This document shows positions 46,162 to 55,672 of a stretch of 64,000 nt of DNA, piece after piece (positions within the stretch are counted from its first letter, which is position 1; the number at the start of each line of letters is the position of its first letter). The notes beneath the pieces are model-generated. The model was not told the DNA's origin. It did not search any database and saw only the letters and a list, made by a program, of their open reading frames with translations. This DNA is from Staphylococcus xylosus NJ (GTDB lineage Bacteria > Bacillota > Bacilli > Staphylococcales > Staphylococcaceae): assembly GCF_000338275.1 (NCBI RefSeq), contig NZ_ANMR01000019.1, forward strand, positions 1 to 64,000, written 5' to 3'. A program made the translations under genes and the position numbers.

Positions 46162-47922
46162 TTATACCGTCTCTCCTTCGAAATTATTTAAATATTGGAG
46201 TACTTTCATTAGTTTTTCATCTCCTCCAGCAATTGGACGCCAATTAAACTGTACAACTTCTGCGCCGCCATCTTGAATCGCTGATGTAAAACTTTGTAAT
46301 CCAATATTAATTACGCTAGGTGTCATATTGATTAAATTCATCACTTTCTCATCAACAGTTAAATCTACTTTCTCTACTTCAAAAGATTTTATTTCACGGT
46401 TTGGTTGTGCCACATTACTACCAATAATGTTTAACGCAGTACGTACCATTTGATCATTTGTTTCACATACTACAGCTCCAGCTGCTTTTAAAGTGTTGAT
46501 TTGTGCGTGATAATCTTGATGATCATGCTCTGTTCCAACTACAGTTGCTAACACTGCTAAAGAGCGTCCTTCTTCTTTTACTTTTTGAAGAATGTTTTTA
46601 ATTGTCGGAGCTAATTCATTTGCCATATCATCATGACTACCATAACCAATGACATTATCTAACATAATGACTGCAGTTGATGGATCTGCTGATGATGTTT
46701 CTAACATTTCAATACGTTTTGATGGGTCAATCATAGGATGTGGCCTACCTTGAGTATAGATATCATCGCCTAAATCAATAATTTCATGATTTCCGCCTTT
46801 GTATGAGTAACCTTCTGGTGGTGCATCTGTTGAATCATCACCTAATGTATCTTTAACTAGCATTGCTGCTTCGGATGCTAAAGTACCTCCAGAGTAATAC
46901 CCCTTGATACCATTTTGTTGTGCATTTAAAATCACCGAAATATTCTCTTTCACATGTGGTTTAAATTGTGGTGTTTCATCATTTGAAAGTTGAACAGAAA
47001 TACGAGCAGCCTCTTCCAATGTATAAGCATGATAAATGTTTTCTTCAGTATACGTAGGCTTTGAACCTAAGAATAAAGTAACGACTGGTTTATCAATATT
47101 ACGCAATAAATTCAACACTTTTTCTTCTACTTCTTTAGCTGGTGGCTTAGAAATAACAGTAATCACTTTAACTTTTGGATCTGAATTCAAAGCTTTTATG
47201 CTATCTAACATTGTGATTGCACCAACTTCAGTTGATAAATCACGTCCGCCTGTACCTAATGCATTCGTTACACCTTTACCCTCTCTATCGATAATCGTTG
47301 TCACTTCTTGAATACCTGTACCTGACGCACCTACGACGCCAATATCACCTTGATTGACTGTATTAGTAAACGCCAGTGGCAAGCCATGAATAATTCCTGT
47401 ACCACAGTCTGGTCCCATAACTAGTAATCCTTTATCATGGGCGATTTTTTTCAGACGTACTTCATCTTCTTTAGCAACATTGTCACTGAACATAAAGACA
47501 TTTAAATTGTGATTCAAAGCATTTTCTGCTTCCATAGCTGCATATTGTCCAGGGATAGAGATTAACGCAAGATTAGGATTGTTAGATAATTCTAACGCGC
47601 GCTTCCAGTTTGAAGCTTCATCTTGTTTTTGTGATTTATCGTCACTTTCATTTTTACCTTTTAATTCTGCTTCTACTTCTTGATCAACTTCTTCAACCTT
47701 GTCTTTATCATCAGTATCAACAACGATGACAATGTCGTTTGGTTTTGCTTCTTCTAACTCAGGTGTACCTAAGCCAGATGATTTGAATATATCTTTATTA
47801 GCAGGCGTCCCCATCATAATAGATACTTTATTAACACCTTCAATAGCAGACAATTTATTTGATAGTAGCATTAATACAATTGAATCTTGATACGTATTTT
47901 CTTTAATTATTGTGTATAACAT
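46162..47922 (-). CDS. fdrA: FdrA, putative oxamate carbamoyltransferase subunit (AllF)
   Basis: A 586-residue cytoplasmic protein related to succinyl-CoA synthetase. An N-terminal domain (to about 70) is joined by an acidic linker (about 75-100, rich in Glu, Lys and Asp) to a CoA-binding-like domain with MGPDCGTGIIHGLPLAFTN and VGASGTGIQEV. A ligase-like domain with MLDNVIGYGSHDDMANELA follows. FdrA was first named for suppression of FtsH effects in E. coli and is now linked to ureide catabolism with DUF1116 and DUF2877 partners. It is 15 bases after the dehydrogenase gene. Confidence 0.9.
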   Translation of the reverse strand: MLYTIIKENTYQDSIVLMLLSNKLSAIEGVNKVSIMMGTPANKDIFKSSGLGTPELEEAKPNDIVIVVDTDDKDKVEEVDQEVEAELKGKNESDDKSQKQDEASNWKRALELSNNPNLALISIPGQYAAMEAENALNHNLNVFMFSDNVAKEDEVRLKKIAHDKGLLVMGPDCGTGIIHGLPLAFTNTVNQGDIGVVGASGTGIQEVTTIIDREGKGVTNALGTGGRDLSTEVGAITMLDSIKALNSDPKVKVITVISKPPAKEVEEKVLNLLRNIDKPVVTLFLGSKPTYTEENIYHAYTLEEAARISVQLSNDETPQFKPHVKENISVILNAQQNGIKGYYSGGTLASEAAMLVKDTLGDDSTDAPPEGYSYKGGNHEIIDLGDDIYTQGRPHPMIDPSKRIEMLETSSADPSTAVIMLDNVIGYGSHDDMANELAPTIKNILQKVKEEGRSLAVLATVVGTEHDHQDYHAQINTLKAAGAVVCETNDQMVRTALNIIGSNVAQPNREIKSFEVEKVDLTVDEKVMNLINMTPSVINIGLQSFTSAIQDGGAEVVQFNWRPIAGGDEKLMKVLQYLNNFEGETV

Positions 47923-47937
47923 CTTATGCCTCCATTA

Positions 47938-48987
47938 TTATTCTGCGAATCTATTTTTTCCGTGGTAACGATCATAATGTACATCATCCGAAATTAAGTA
48001 TTCATAGATGTCATCAACAATTTCTATACCATTTTCGTCATATTTTTCACTGCGCATACGTCCACGTTCACCAGGATAGAAAATTTCACCATATCCTTCC
48101 GCAGCAGGTTGTGCTTTAAGCTCATCTAACATAGTTGAAATGCGTGTCTTAAACTGTTCTAAGTCAGTGAAAAACGCCGGATTTATTACAATATGCAATT
48201 GTCCTAAATCTCGTCCTTTGGTTAAATCTTTATACATTGATGATACGTGTACACCATGGGGGATACCTAATAAACTACCAGATAGGATATCGACCATCAT
48301 CATTAAGCCATAACCTTTTGGTCCAGCTACTGGAACGAGTGCATGTACATCTCTAGCGTCAGTAGTCGGTTCCCCTTGTGCATTAACTGCCCATGTATCT
48401 GGAATAGATAAATGTTTCGCTCTTGCATCAAGAACTTTCCCCCATGCTTGCACTGTCGTTGCCATATCAAATGTAATAATACGGTCGTCATTCGATGGCG
48501 CACTAAACGCAATCGGATTGGTTCCAAAGTAAGGTTCTGTACCACCAAACGGCACTACCATTGGATCTGATTGACACATACTAATACCAACCATATTCTC
48601 TTTTGCAGCCATTTCGACGAAGTAACCAAGTGCTCCACTATGAGAAATGTGCTTCATACCAACAACTGCAACACCGCTCTTCTTAGCCATTGCAATAGCT
48701 TTTTCCATTGCTTGTTTCGCAGCTTGGTGACCTGGACCATTATCTCCTTCAAAGACTGCAGCTGAAGGACCTGTTTGTTCAAATTGATAGTTTGGATTGG
48801 CTGTTATACCACCTTTAGCAATACGTTCTGCATAATACTCGACTCTGACAGCACCATGAGAATGGATACCTCTGTGATCTGCAAATGTCAATACATCGGC
48901 AACATCTTGTGCCGCACTTTCGTTTAATCCTGCTTTTACTAATTTATTTTTCATGAGTTCAAGCAATTGTTCTTTCGATACACGCAT
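47938..48987 (-). CDS. allD: Ureidoglycolate dehydrogenase-like protein, copy 1
   Basis: An NAD(P)-dependent dehydrogenase of the type 2 lactate/malate dehydrogenase family; AllD oxidises (S)-ureidoglycolate to oxalurate. The 349 residues show the catalytic His in DHRGIHSHGAVR (about 45-56), SGALGYFVEMA and VAGPKGYGLMMMVDILSG. It directly precedes fdrA (15 bases), so of the two paralogues it is the better candidate for making the oxalurate used by the FdrA complex. AAGGAGGTTTTC precedes the ATG. Confidence 0.85.
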   Translation of the reverse strand: MRVSKEQLLELMKNKLVKAGLNESAAQDVADVLTFADHRGIHSHGAVRVEYYAERIAKGGITANPNYQFEQTGPSAAVFEGDNGPGHQAAKQAMEKAIAMAKKSGVAVVGMKHISHSGALGYFVEMAAKENMVGISMCQSDPMVVPFGGTEPYFGTNPIAFSAPSNDDRIITFDMATTVQAWGKVLDARAKHLSIPDTWAVNAQGEPTTDARDVHALVPVAGPKGYGLMMMVDILSGSLLGIPHGVHVSSMYKDLTKGRDLGQLHIVINPAFFTDLEQFKTRISTMLDELKAQPAAEGYGEIFYPGERGRMRSEKYDENGIEIVDDIYEYLISDDVHYDRYHGKNRFAE

Positions 48988-49148
48988 GCGAAAACCTCCT
49001 TACTTTATAGTCAATTCCACTATGTTTTATCTGCGTTCAGTCTATTTATCGCATTAAAAAGGAAGCTACTTGGGAGAGTAAGCTTGATCTTTAAATGTAC
49101 ACTATCATACATTTCATAACGTTCCCGTTTCACTTCCTTTAGTTTTAT

Positions 49149-50180
49149 TTAATACAGTTGCTCTGATACTAAATAGTCATAAATACTTTTAGCGACTGGA
49201 ATACCACTTTTAGCATAACGATGCTTTACTGTTTCCTGGATTTCTCCAGGGTAGTAGACTTGTTCAAATCCTTGTGCTGGTTTGATATCATGTAACTCAT
49301 CAACCATTTCAGAGACCTTTTCTAAAAATAATGTTTTATCTCCAAAATAAGCTGGGTTTATTACGATATGAAACTGGCCTAACATGCGGTACTGACTTAA
49401 ATCCTTGTACATTGAAGTGACGTGTTGACCGAATGGCAATCCTAGGAGGCTGCCTGCTAAGATATCAACCATCATCATCAGCCCGTATCCTTTAGGCCCT
49501 GCGACTGGCAATAATGCCGCCACTTCGAACGGATCGGTTGTCGGTTCTCCTTGATTGTCCACTGCCCATGTATCTGGGATTGATTTATGTTTGGAACGCG
49601 CATCCAAGATTTTTCCCCACGCTTGCACTGTTGTTGCCATATCAAATAAAATAGGTTCGCCCGATTGTCGTGGCGCAGCAAACGCAATAGGGTTCGTGCC
49701 GAAGTATGGCTTCGTACCTCCGTATGGTACAACCATTGGATCTGATTGACATACTGTAATAGCTACCATTCCTCGTTTTGCAGCTTGTTCTGCAAAATAA
49801 CCAATAGCGCCACTATGCCCCATTTCTTTGACGCCTACCATACCAATACCGCTATTCTCAGCCATGGTAATAGCTTCCTCCATCGCTTGATACGCAACAT
49901 AATGTCCTACTGCATTATCTCCAAAATATGTTCCAGCTGAAGGTCCATTTTGCGTAAATTCAAAACAAGGTTCTAAATTATAACCTTGCTTTGAAATACG
50001 TTCTGCATAATATTGCATACGCACGGAACCATGAGAGTGAATGCCACGCTCATCAGCAAATATCATAAGGTCAGCCGTTTTATCCGCTTGTACTTCAGGA
50101 AGGCCAGCTTGCGTCAATTTTATCTTGAACAGTTCACGTAATTTGTCTCTTTCAACGTATACTAACGTCTCTTCTTCCAT
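49149..50180 (-). CDS. Ureidoglycolate dehydrogenase-like protein, copy 2
   Basis: A paralogue of the downstream gene with the same catalytic DERGIHSHGSVR and VAGPKGYGLMMMVDILAG motifs. The start at 50180 (MEEETLVYVERDKL) follows AAGGAAGG at suitable spacing. It lies 15 bases after the ureidoglycine aminohydrolase gene and 160 bases before copy 1. Two tandem AllD-type enzymes are unexpected for a linear pathway; one may act on ureidoglycolate and the other on a related 2-hydroxy acid. Which is the true AllD cannot be told from sequence. Confidence 0.85.
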   Translation of the reverse strand: MEEETLVYVERDKLRELFKIKLTQAGLPEVQADKTADLMIFADERGIHSHGSVRMQYYAERISKQGYNLEPCFEFTQNGPSAGTYFGDNAVGHYVAYQAMEEAITMAENSGIGMVGVKEMGHSGAIGYFAEQAAKRGMVAITVCQSDPMVVPYGGTKPYFGTNPIAFAAPRQSGEPILFDMATTVQAWGKILDARSKHKSIPDTWAVDNQGEPTTDPFEVAALLPVAGPKGYGLMMMVDILAGSLLGLPFGQHVTSMYKDLSQYRMLGQFHIVINPAYFGDKTLFLEKVSEMVDELHDIKPAQGFEQVYYPGEIQETVKHRYAKSGIPVAKSIYDYLVSEQLY

Positions 50181-50195
50181 CGTTAACAACCTTCC

Positions 50196-50984
50196 TTAAA
50201 TTTCAATATCTCTATTAGCATCTTTTGAATATATATATGCAAATGGTTCATCTAAACCTACTGCATATGTCGCTTGAGGTGCATAGGCACCCATAAAGAT
50301 ATAATCTCCTTTATCAACTGGCATCCATTCATTATCTAAGTTGTACATGCCACGTCCACTTAAGATATAAGCACCATGTTCTTGTACATGTGTTTCGATA
50401 TAGCCATGAGACGCACCAGGTTTAAATGATAAAATATGAATATTCATATCATATGCAAGTTCTTTTGGTAAAAGATCTAAAATTTTAACTTCTTCCATAC
50501 CTTCATATGGTTCTTGCACCATATCATTAACGTTTCCAGTAACTACTTCTGGTGTGTACCCTTCTAATGGCTGGTAACGTTTTTTATATAAAAATACTCT
50601 ACTATCATTATTTTGATTACTGTTTTCAAATGTCATAACTTGATGAGCTGGAACATATAAATAACCGCCTGCGTTTAACTCATACTTTTTATCATCTGCA
50701 TATGCGTTAATGTTACCGTATTCAACATAGATAAATGTTTGTACACCGTTACCTCCAAAGCCTTGTTTGTTACCGCCTTGATTTTTCAAAGTAACTAAAT
50801 AATCTACAAAACGAGCACCTAACCTTGGAGAGCCCATGATTGTTACATCACAATCTTCGAAGCCTGGTACTACATTATTAACTAAGCCGTCTGGCGTAAT
50901 TACTGCATAATTATCCTTTTTAATTACTGAACGTGTTTCTAATAAACCTTCTCTATAGCCTTGATTGTGGTTTAAATAACCCAT
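50196..50984 (-). CDS. allE: (S)-ureidoglycine aminohydrolase
   Basis: A manganese bicupin enzyme that removes ammonia from (S)-ureidoglycine to give (S)-ureidoglycolate. The 262 residues contain two cupin halves. The C-terminal one carries the metal-site pattern [30 protein letters not shown] (about 183-212). The N-terminal half is likely structural. It sits between allC and the AllD-like genes in pathway order. It competes with PucG for the same intermediate. Confidence 0.9.
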   Translation of the reverse strand: MGYLNHNQGYREGLLETRSVIKKDNYAVITPDGLVNNVVPGFEDCDVTIMGSPRLGARFVDYLVTLKNQGGNKQGFGGNGVQTFIYVEYGNINAYADDKKYELNAGGYLYVPAHQVMTFENSNQNNDSRVFLYKKRYQPLEGYTPEVVTGNVNDMVQEPYEGMEEVKILDLLPKELAYDMNIHILSFKPGASHGYIETHVQEHGAYILSGRGMYNLDNEWMPVDKGDYIFMGAYAPQATYAVGLDEPFAYIYSKDANRDIEI

Positions 50985-51094
50985 AAAAACATTACTCCTT
51001 TTCTCTTTTTGTAATTTTTATTTTATAATCATTTTCTTGTTAAAATTGCTGAACAATTATTATTTAGCTGTTTTAATCAGTGCTTATTTAATAC

Positions 51095-52327
51095 TTATTC
51101 TTTATAAGCAAGTTGATATAATACTTGTTTAAGCACCTCTATACCTTTAACCAAATCTTCAATATCGGTCTCTTCTGAAACATTGTGACTCACACCATTA
51201 ATAGATGGGACAAACAACATTGCGGTCGGTATGTATTTAGCAAAGATTTGAGAATCATGGCCTGCGCCTGATGGCATCATCTTACTATCATTAGAACCAA
51301 CTACTTGTTCAGCAGCTTGTTCTACTACTTTGACTAAGCTCTCATCCATCATGGTCGGTGCCTCGTCCATCCACAAGTTAATGTCATATTCGACACCTTC
51401 TTGTTCTGATACCGTTTTGATGCAATCATCGATCGTTTTCGCAAAATCATTTAATGCTTCTTGATCGATGTGTCTACAATCAATTGAAAAAGTAACCTCA
51501 CCCGGCACTACGTTCACTGTGTTTGGCACTGGATCAACACGACCAAAAGTAATAACTAATGGGTCACCAATCGCTCTTGCTTTATCAGTTAGCTCTGTTG
51601 CGATTTTACTAAAAGCAACTACCGCATCTCTTCTTAATCCCATCGGTGTTGTTCCGGCATGGTTTGCTTCACCTTTCAAATTAATCGTGTAACGTTTTTG
51701 TCCAACAATGCCATTGACCACGCCGATTGCTTTCTTCTCGGTTTCCAATACTTTGCCTTGTTCGATATGTACTTCAATAAATGACTTAATATAGCTATAA
51801 TCGTTATCTTCACTGCGATAATCAAAACCAGCATTATTCATCGCTGTTTTAAAATTAATACCTTCGCCATCAGCAATGTCATTCACATCTTCACGTTTCG
51901 CTAAGTTAAAGAAGTTTTTGCTTCCCCAAAACGCATACGGGAAACGGCTACCTTCTTCTTCAGCTAATGCCAAGACTTCAAGTGAACGTAGTGGTTGGCC
52001 ATGCTCAGCTTTCAATGATTGCATTGCAACTAACGCTGCTAATACACCAAACTGACCATCTAAATGGCCACCTTCAACAACGGTATCAATATGTGACCCA
52101 GACATAATTGTCTCTTCGGGATATTTGCTACCTTCAATACGTCCTTTTAAATTACCGACACTATCAAAACTAGCTTCAAATCCTTCTTTTTCTAATGTAT
52201 GTTTTAATTCATGTACAGCATTTGACCACTCATCTGAATATAGTAAGCGCGTAATACCGCCACCGTTTAATCCACCAAAACCGGTGAATTTTTTATCTAA
52301 AGATTCAAAAGAAGATCGTATGTCCAT
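51095..52327 (-). CDS. allC: Allantoate amidohydrolase
   Basis: A metal-dependent M20/M28 amidohydrolase that converts allantoate to (S)-ureidoglycine, ammonia and CO2. With start at 52327 (MDIRSSFESLDKKF), preceded by AAAAGGAGTTGAATTTA, it has 410 residues. Metal ligands are in GSHIDTVVEGGHLDGQFG, LAEEEGSRFP, EVHIEQGKVLE and SGAGHDSQIFA, and the dimer contact in NHAGTTPMGLRRDA. The longer frame from 52348 would place the ribosome site inside the gene. It is the first gene of the leftward ureide cluster, under a cre. Confidence 0.88.
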   Translation of the reverse strand: MDIRSSFESLDKKFTGFGGLNGGGITRLLYSDEWSNAVHELKHTLEKEGFEASFDSVGNLKGRIEGSKYPEETIMSGSHIDTVVEGGHLDGQFGVLAALVAMQSLKAEHGQPLRSLEVLALAEEEGSRFPYAFWGSKNFFNLAKREDVNDIADGEGINFKTAMNNAGFDYRSEDNDYSYIKSFIEVHIEQGKVLETEKKAIGVVNGIVGQKRYTINLKGEANHAGTTPMGLRRDAVVAFSKIATELTDKARAIGDPLVITFGRVDPVPNTVNVVPGEVTFSIDCRHIDQEALNDFAKTIDDCIKTVSEQEGVEYDINLWMDEAPTMMDESLVKVVEQAAEQVVGSNDSKMMPSGAGHDSQIFAKYIPTAMLFVPSINGVSHNVSEETDIEDLVKGIEVLKQVLYQLAYKE

Positions 52328-52360
52328 TAAATTCAACTCCTTTTTCATTTCATAACCAAT

Positions 52361-52374
52361 TATAAGCGTTTACA
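52361..52374 (-). promoter_or_regulatory. cre (CcpA site) overlapping the allC promoter
   Basis: TGTAAACGCTTATA on the minus strand matches the cre consensus at 13 of 14 positions and runs into a TATAAT -10 element (52359-52364), 34 bases before the allC start. CcpA binding there would repress the ureide genes when preferred sugars are present. Confidence 0.65.
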
Positions 52375-52499
52375 TTTTAGTTATCATTCACATTTCTAAC
52401 AATAATGGTTAAGACTTTTATTCGATTTATACAAATACTTCTAAACATTTCTTTGAGATACTATAGTTAGCAAATTTTATATATAGGAGGATGATAGGT

Positions 52500-53321
52500 T
52501 TGTCTCAATATCATTCTAAAATTATGACTGAAGATGAATTCACCTTACCTTTCACAGTTATTAAAGCAAAAAGTAAACATGCAAAAGGCGTTATAACTTA
52601 CTTTCATGGTGGAGGATTAATCTTTGGAAGCCCCGAGGATCTTCCACAGAATTACATAGACTTATTAACACAAGACTTTCACCTCGTTCTAGCTTCTTAC
52701 CGTCTCGCACCTGAAAGTAATATTAATACAATTATTAGTGATGCTTTACTACAATATGATGCGATTAAACAACAGTACCCATCACTGCCTTTATTTACAT
52801 TCGGTCGTTCTGCAGGTGCTTTTTTAGCAATGATTGTCTCAACACATCGTCGAGTTGATGGCATTGTTGATTTTTATGGTTATTGCCGTGTACATGTACC
52901 ATCATTTTTAAGACCAAATTCACAGTACCAAACACTATCATCTAAAATCACTCCTGAGATACTTAATCAATTGATTCAACAGCAACCGTTAACCTCTGGG
53001 CCTATGCAAGCCAGATATCCTATTTATATACATGCACGTGGAGAAGCTAAATGGCTAGATTATTTAGGCATTCAGACCTCAACGCAAAGTGATTATAATA
53101 TTTCACCTCAACAACTCAATCACTTTCCACCAACGTTCATTGTCCATTGTATCAATGATCCAGATGTGCCATATAGCGAAAGTGAATATATCTATCAAAA
53201 CGTGAAAAATTGTCATATGGAAACTTTAGAAGATAACCAACATGACTTTGATAGAACAGTAAATGAAACTAGCATTAATTTATATAAGAAGGCCATACAC
53301 TTTTTAAATCAACTCATTTAA
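52500..53321 (+). CDS. Alpha/beta hydrolase of the hormone-sensitive lipase type
   Basis: A 273-residue cytoplasmic esterase-like protein. It carries the oxyanion motif YFHGGGLIFGSPEDL, the nucleophile serine in FGRSAGAFLAM, an Asp in CINDPDVPYSES and a His in DNQHDFDRT. I prefer the TTG at 52500 (MSQYHSKIMTED) because the ATG at 52491 directly abuts GGAGG and leaves no spacing. It diverges from allC and is followed 10 to 19 bases later by a second amidohydrolase, so the two form a unit. The natural substrate is unknown. Confidence 0.85.
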   Translation: MSQYHSKIMTEDEFTLPFTVIKAKSKHAKGVITYFHGGGLIFGSPEDLPQNYIDLLTQDFHLVLASYRLAPESNINTIISDALLQYDAIKQQYPSLPLFTFGRSAGAFLAMIVSTHRRVDGIVDFYGYCRVHVPSFLRPNSQYQTLSSKITPEILNQLIQQQPLTSGPMQARYPIYIHARGEAKWLDYLGIQTSTQSDYNISPQQLNHFPPTFIVHCINDPDVPYSESEYIYQNVKNCHMETLEDNQHDFDRTVNETSINLYKKAIHFLNQLI

Positions 53322-53340
53322 TTGAAGGAGAATGTTTATA

Positions 53341-54591
53341 GTGAATTTACAAAATGTTTTAGATAATTTTCAAACGTTTAATAACTTTGCTCGAAATGAA
53401 CGAAATGGCGGTATTAATCGTATCGCATTTACACATCCAGAGAGGTTAGCTGCATTAAAGTTTTCTATGTTATGCCAAAAAGCTGGATTAGATGTATATT
53501 TTGATTTTTTCGGAAATGTCATTGCACGTAGAGAAGGTAAAAATCCATCTTTGAAACCTGTAGTTTTAGGTTCTCACATTGATACTGTGAAAGACGGTGG
53601 CCAATATGACGGATTACTTGGTGTATTAGGGGCTTTAGAGGTTATTGAACATTTAAATGCCCATCAAATAGAAACTGATCACCCTATCATCGTTATTGCT
53701 TTTGCCTGTGAGGAGTCAACAAGATTTAATGAGGCTACATTAGGAAGTAAATACTTAACAGGTAAGATGACTAAATCTGATATGAAATATATTAAAGACA
53801 ATGAAGGCAATATACTTTATGATGTCGTCGAACCCTTATCTCAAGATATGCACGACAAGGCTGCATTATTTGAACGTAACCAAATTAAAGCATTCTTAGA
53901 GCTACACATTGAACAAGGTCCAATCCTTGAAAAGAACAACAAAGATATTGGTATTGTCACAGATATTGCTGCTCCTCACCGTTTTAAGTTGAATATCCAA
54001 GGTGTCACGAGTCATTCTGGTTCCACCCCTATGCCTATGAGAATTGATGCGCTGACTACATCGTCAGAAATTATTTTAAGTATTGAATCTATAGGGCGAG
54101 CTTATCATGACCAAGGCATTGTTACGACAGTTGGTTACGCTAATGTATATCCAAATACGATGAATGCAATTCCAGGAGAAGTTACTTTGCTTATTGATAT
54201 TCGTGGAAAAGATCTAGCCGTACGTGAACAAGTTGTTACAGAAATCAAACAACAAATTCAAGCTATTACTCAAAAACGCAAAACAGTATACAATATAGAT
54301 GATTTAGGCCAAGACAAACCACGAAGTTTCAATCATAAAATGGCTCAAATTACTGAATTGAGTTGTCTTAAGTCCGACTATAGTTTCCGTTATATGTATA
54401 GTGGTGCAGGCCATGATGCAATGAATTTCGCACCTATTTGTCCCACGAGTATGATTTTTATTCCTTGTAAAAAAGGGATTAGTCATTCACCAGAAGAATC
54501 TGTCACTGAACAACAAATAGCCAAAGGTATTCAAGTTTATATAGATACAACGATTGAGATAGCCAGACTAGAAACAATATTAGAAGATTAA
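53341..54591 (+). CDS. Second M20-type amidohydrolase (allantoate/N-carbamoyl amino acid hydrolase family)
   Basis: A paralogue of the adjacent allC product. The 416 residues show the same metal-site motifs: GSHIDTVKDGGQYDGLLG, FACEESTRFNEAT, ELHIEQGPILEKN and SGAGHDAMNFAP, plus TSHSGSTPMPMR. I place the start at the GTG at 53341 because GAAGGAG lies 10 bases before it, while the ATG at 53332 is 1 base away. It may act on another ureide, for example ureidoglycolate (giving glyoxylate, which PucG would need), or on N-carbamoyl amino acids. Confidence 0.82.
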   Translation: MNLQNVLDNFQTFNNFARNERNGGINRIAFTHPERLAALKFSMLCQKAGLDVYFDFFGNVIARREGKNPSLKPVVLGSHIDTVKDGGQYDGLLGVLGALEVIEHLNAHQIETDHPIIVIAFACEESTRFNEATLGSKYLTGKMTKSDMKYIKDNEGNILYDVVEPLSQDMHDKAALFERNQIKAFLELHIEQGPILEKNNKDIGIVTDIAAPHRFKLNIQGVTSHSGSTPMPMRIDALTTSSEIILSIESIGRAYHDQGIVTTVGYANVYPNTMNAIPGEVTLLIDIRGKDLAVREQVVTEIKQQIQAITQKRKTVYNIDDLGQDKPRSFNHKMAQITELSCLKSDYSFRYMYSGAGHDAMNFAPICPTSMIFIPCKKGISHSPEESVTEQQIAKGIQVYIDTTIEIARLETILED

Positions 54592-54654
54592 TACATCTAT
54601 TATAAAATGTTTCTTTCGTTGATTTTCTCCAAAATAATAATATAATTAACAACT

Positions 54655-54697
54655 AAAGTGAGCATCCTATTACACAAAGTAGGTTTCTCACTTTTTT
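54655..54697 (+). terminator. Terminator after the hydrolase/amidase pair
   Basis: AAAGTGAG with an inner CCTA pairs with TAGG and CTCACTTT, then TTTT follows. It lies 64 bases past the amidase stop. Confidence 0.75.
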
Positions 54698-54792
54698 ACG
54701 CACTATATTTCATGAAAAACGTTACATGTTAAAATTAAATTTTTGACTCCAAAATACTTTTAAAGACTATACAATGACAGAGGTTGATTATA

Positions 54793-55380
54793 ATGACGAA
54801 GATATGTTTTATCAGACATGGGGAAACTGATTGGAATATTGCTGGGAGATTACAAGGGCTTACAAATACCCCTTTGAATGAGAAGGGTATCGAACAAGCC
54901 AAAGCATGCGGTCAGCATTTAAAAGAATCACATTGGGATGTAATTCTTACAAGCCCATTATCAAGAGCTAAAACAACTGCACAATGGATTCAACATTACT
55001 TAAATATTCCATTAATAGAAAACGACGCATTTATCGAAGTCTCTTTTGGGGATGCTGAAGGTTTAACTCCGGAAGAACGCAGTGCAAAATTCCCTTCACT
55101 CATTTATCCAAATAAAGAAAAAGAAGCGGTAATCAAAGACCGCTTCTTAAAAGGTATAGATTTAGTTAATAATACTTATAAAGATAAAAATATATTAATC
55201 ATTTCTCATGGAGCTTTTATAAATGCAATATTTCATCATTACTCAAATGGTAACTTGGGGACCGGTATCACAAAACTTACAAACGGCAGTATAAGCACAC
55301 TAAAAATTACTGATGGTCATTATACTATTATCAACTATGACCAAACTTCACATTTGCCGATGCAAAGCTCAGGAATTTAA
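54793..55380 (+). CDS. Histidine phosphatase family protein
   Basis: A cytoplasmic phosphatase/mutase of the phosphoglycerate mutase fold. The 195 residues begin with the phospho-His motif CFIRHGETDWN (about 5-15), then SPLSRAKTTA and a second catalytic His in LIISHGAFINAI. It resembles GpmB-like and alpha-ribazole phosphatase-like members, and no cobalamin genes are near. The start at 54793 follows CAGAGGTTGATTATA. The substrate is unassigned. Confidence 0.85.
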   Translation: MTKICFIRHGETDWNIAGRLQGLTNTPLNEKGIEQAKACGQHLKESHWDVILTSPLSRAKTTAQWIQHYLNIPLIENDAFIEVSFGDAEGLTPEERSAKFPSLIYPNKEKEAVIKDRFLKGIDLVNNTYKDKNILIISHGAFINAIFHHYSNGNLGTGITKLTNGSISTLKITDGHYTIINYDQTSHLPMQSSGI

Positions 55381-55429
55381 AAACATGAAGCACATGAAAC
55401 AGAAATCTAATATATTTAAAAAAGATTTC

Positions 55430-55632
55430 GTTGCCTTTTCCTGACAATATGACTAGATTTTGAAAGTGGTTAAATGTTCACCTGAGTTTTCTCTCATGCA
55501 TAAGTGAGTGGGACAGAAACCAAATTTTCTAATACAGATTTCGTAGTCCCGCCCCGGCAAGTGTGACTAGGATTGAAAAAATCTTGATATAATCGTATTT
55601 TCAATCCAGTCACCTACTGCCAAATTGGAAAC
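55430..55632. repeat. Composite staphylococcal intergenic repeat
   Basis: Two related units occur: one around 55430-55468 (TTTCGTTGCC...GACTAGATTTTGAAAG) and one around 55505-55590 (GTGGGACAGAAAC...TTCGTAGTCCCGCCCC, then GGCAAGTGTGACTAGGATT). The GGGACAG/TCCCGCCCC signature matches the hairpin at 42979-43025. Such elements are frequent in staphylococcal intergenic DNA and are non-coding. Confidence 0.7.
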
Positions 55633-55664
55633 GAGCCTGAGACATCTATTTATGTCCCAGGCTC
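55633..55664. terminator. Bidirectional terminator
   Basis: GAGCCTGAGACAT pairs with ATGTCCCAGGCTC around a 6-base loop, with one mismatch. It lies just past the stop of the leftward acetyltransferase gene and also faces the rightward phosphatase gene. T-runs are poor on both sides. Confidence 0.6.
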
Positions 55665-55672
55665 TATAACAG

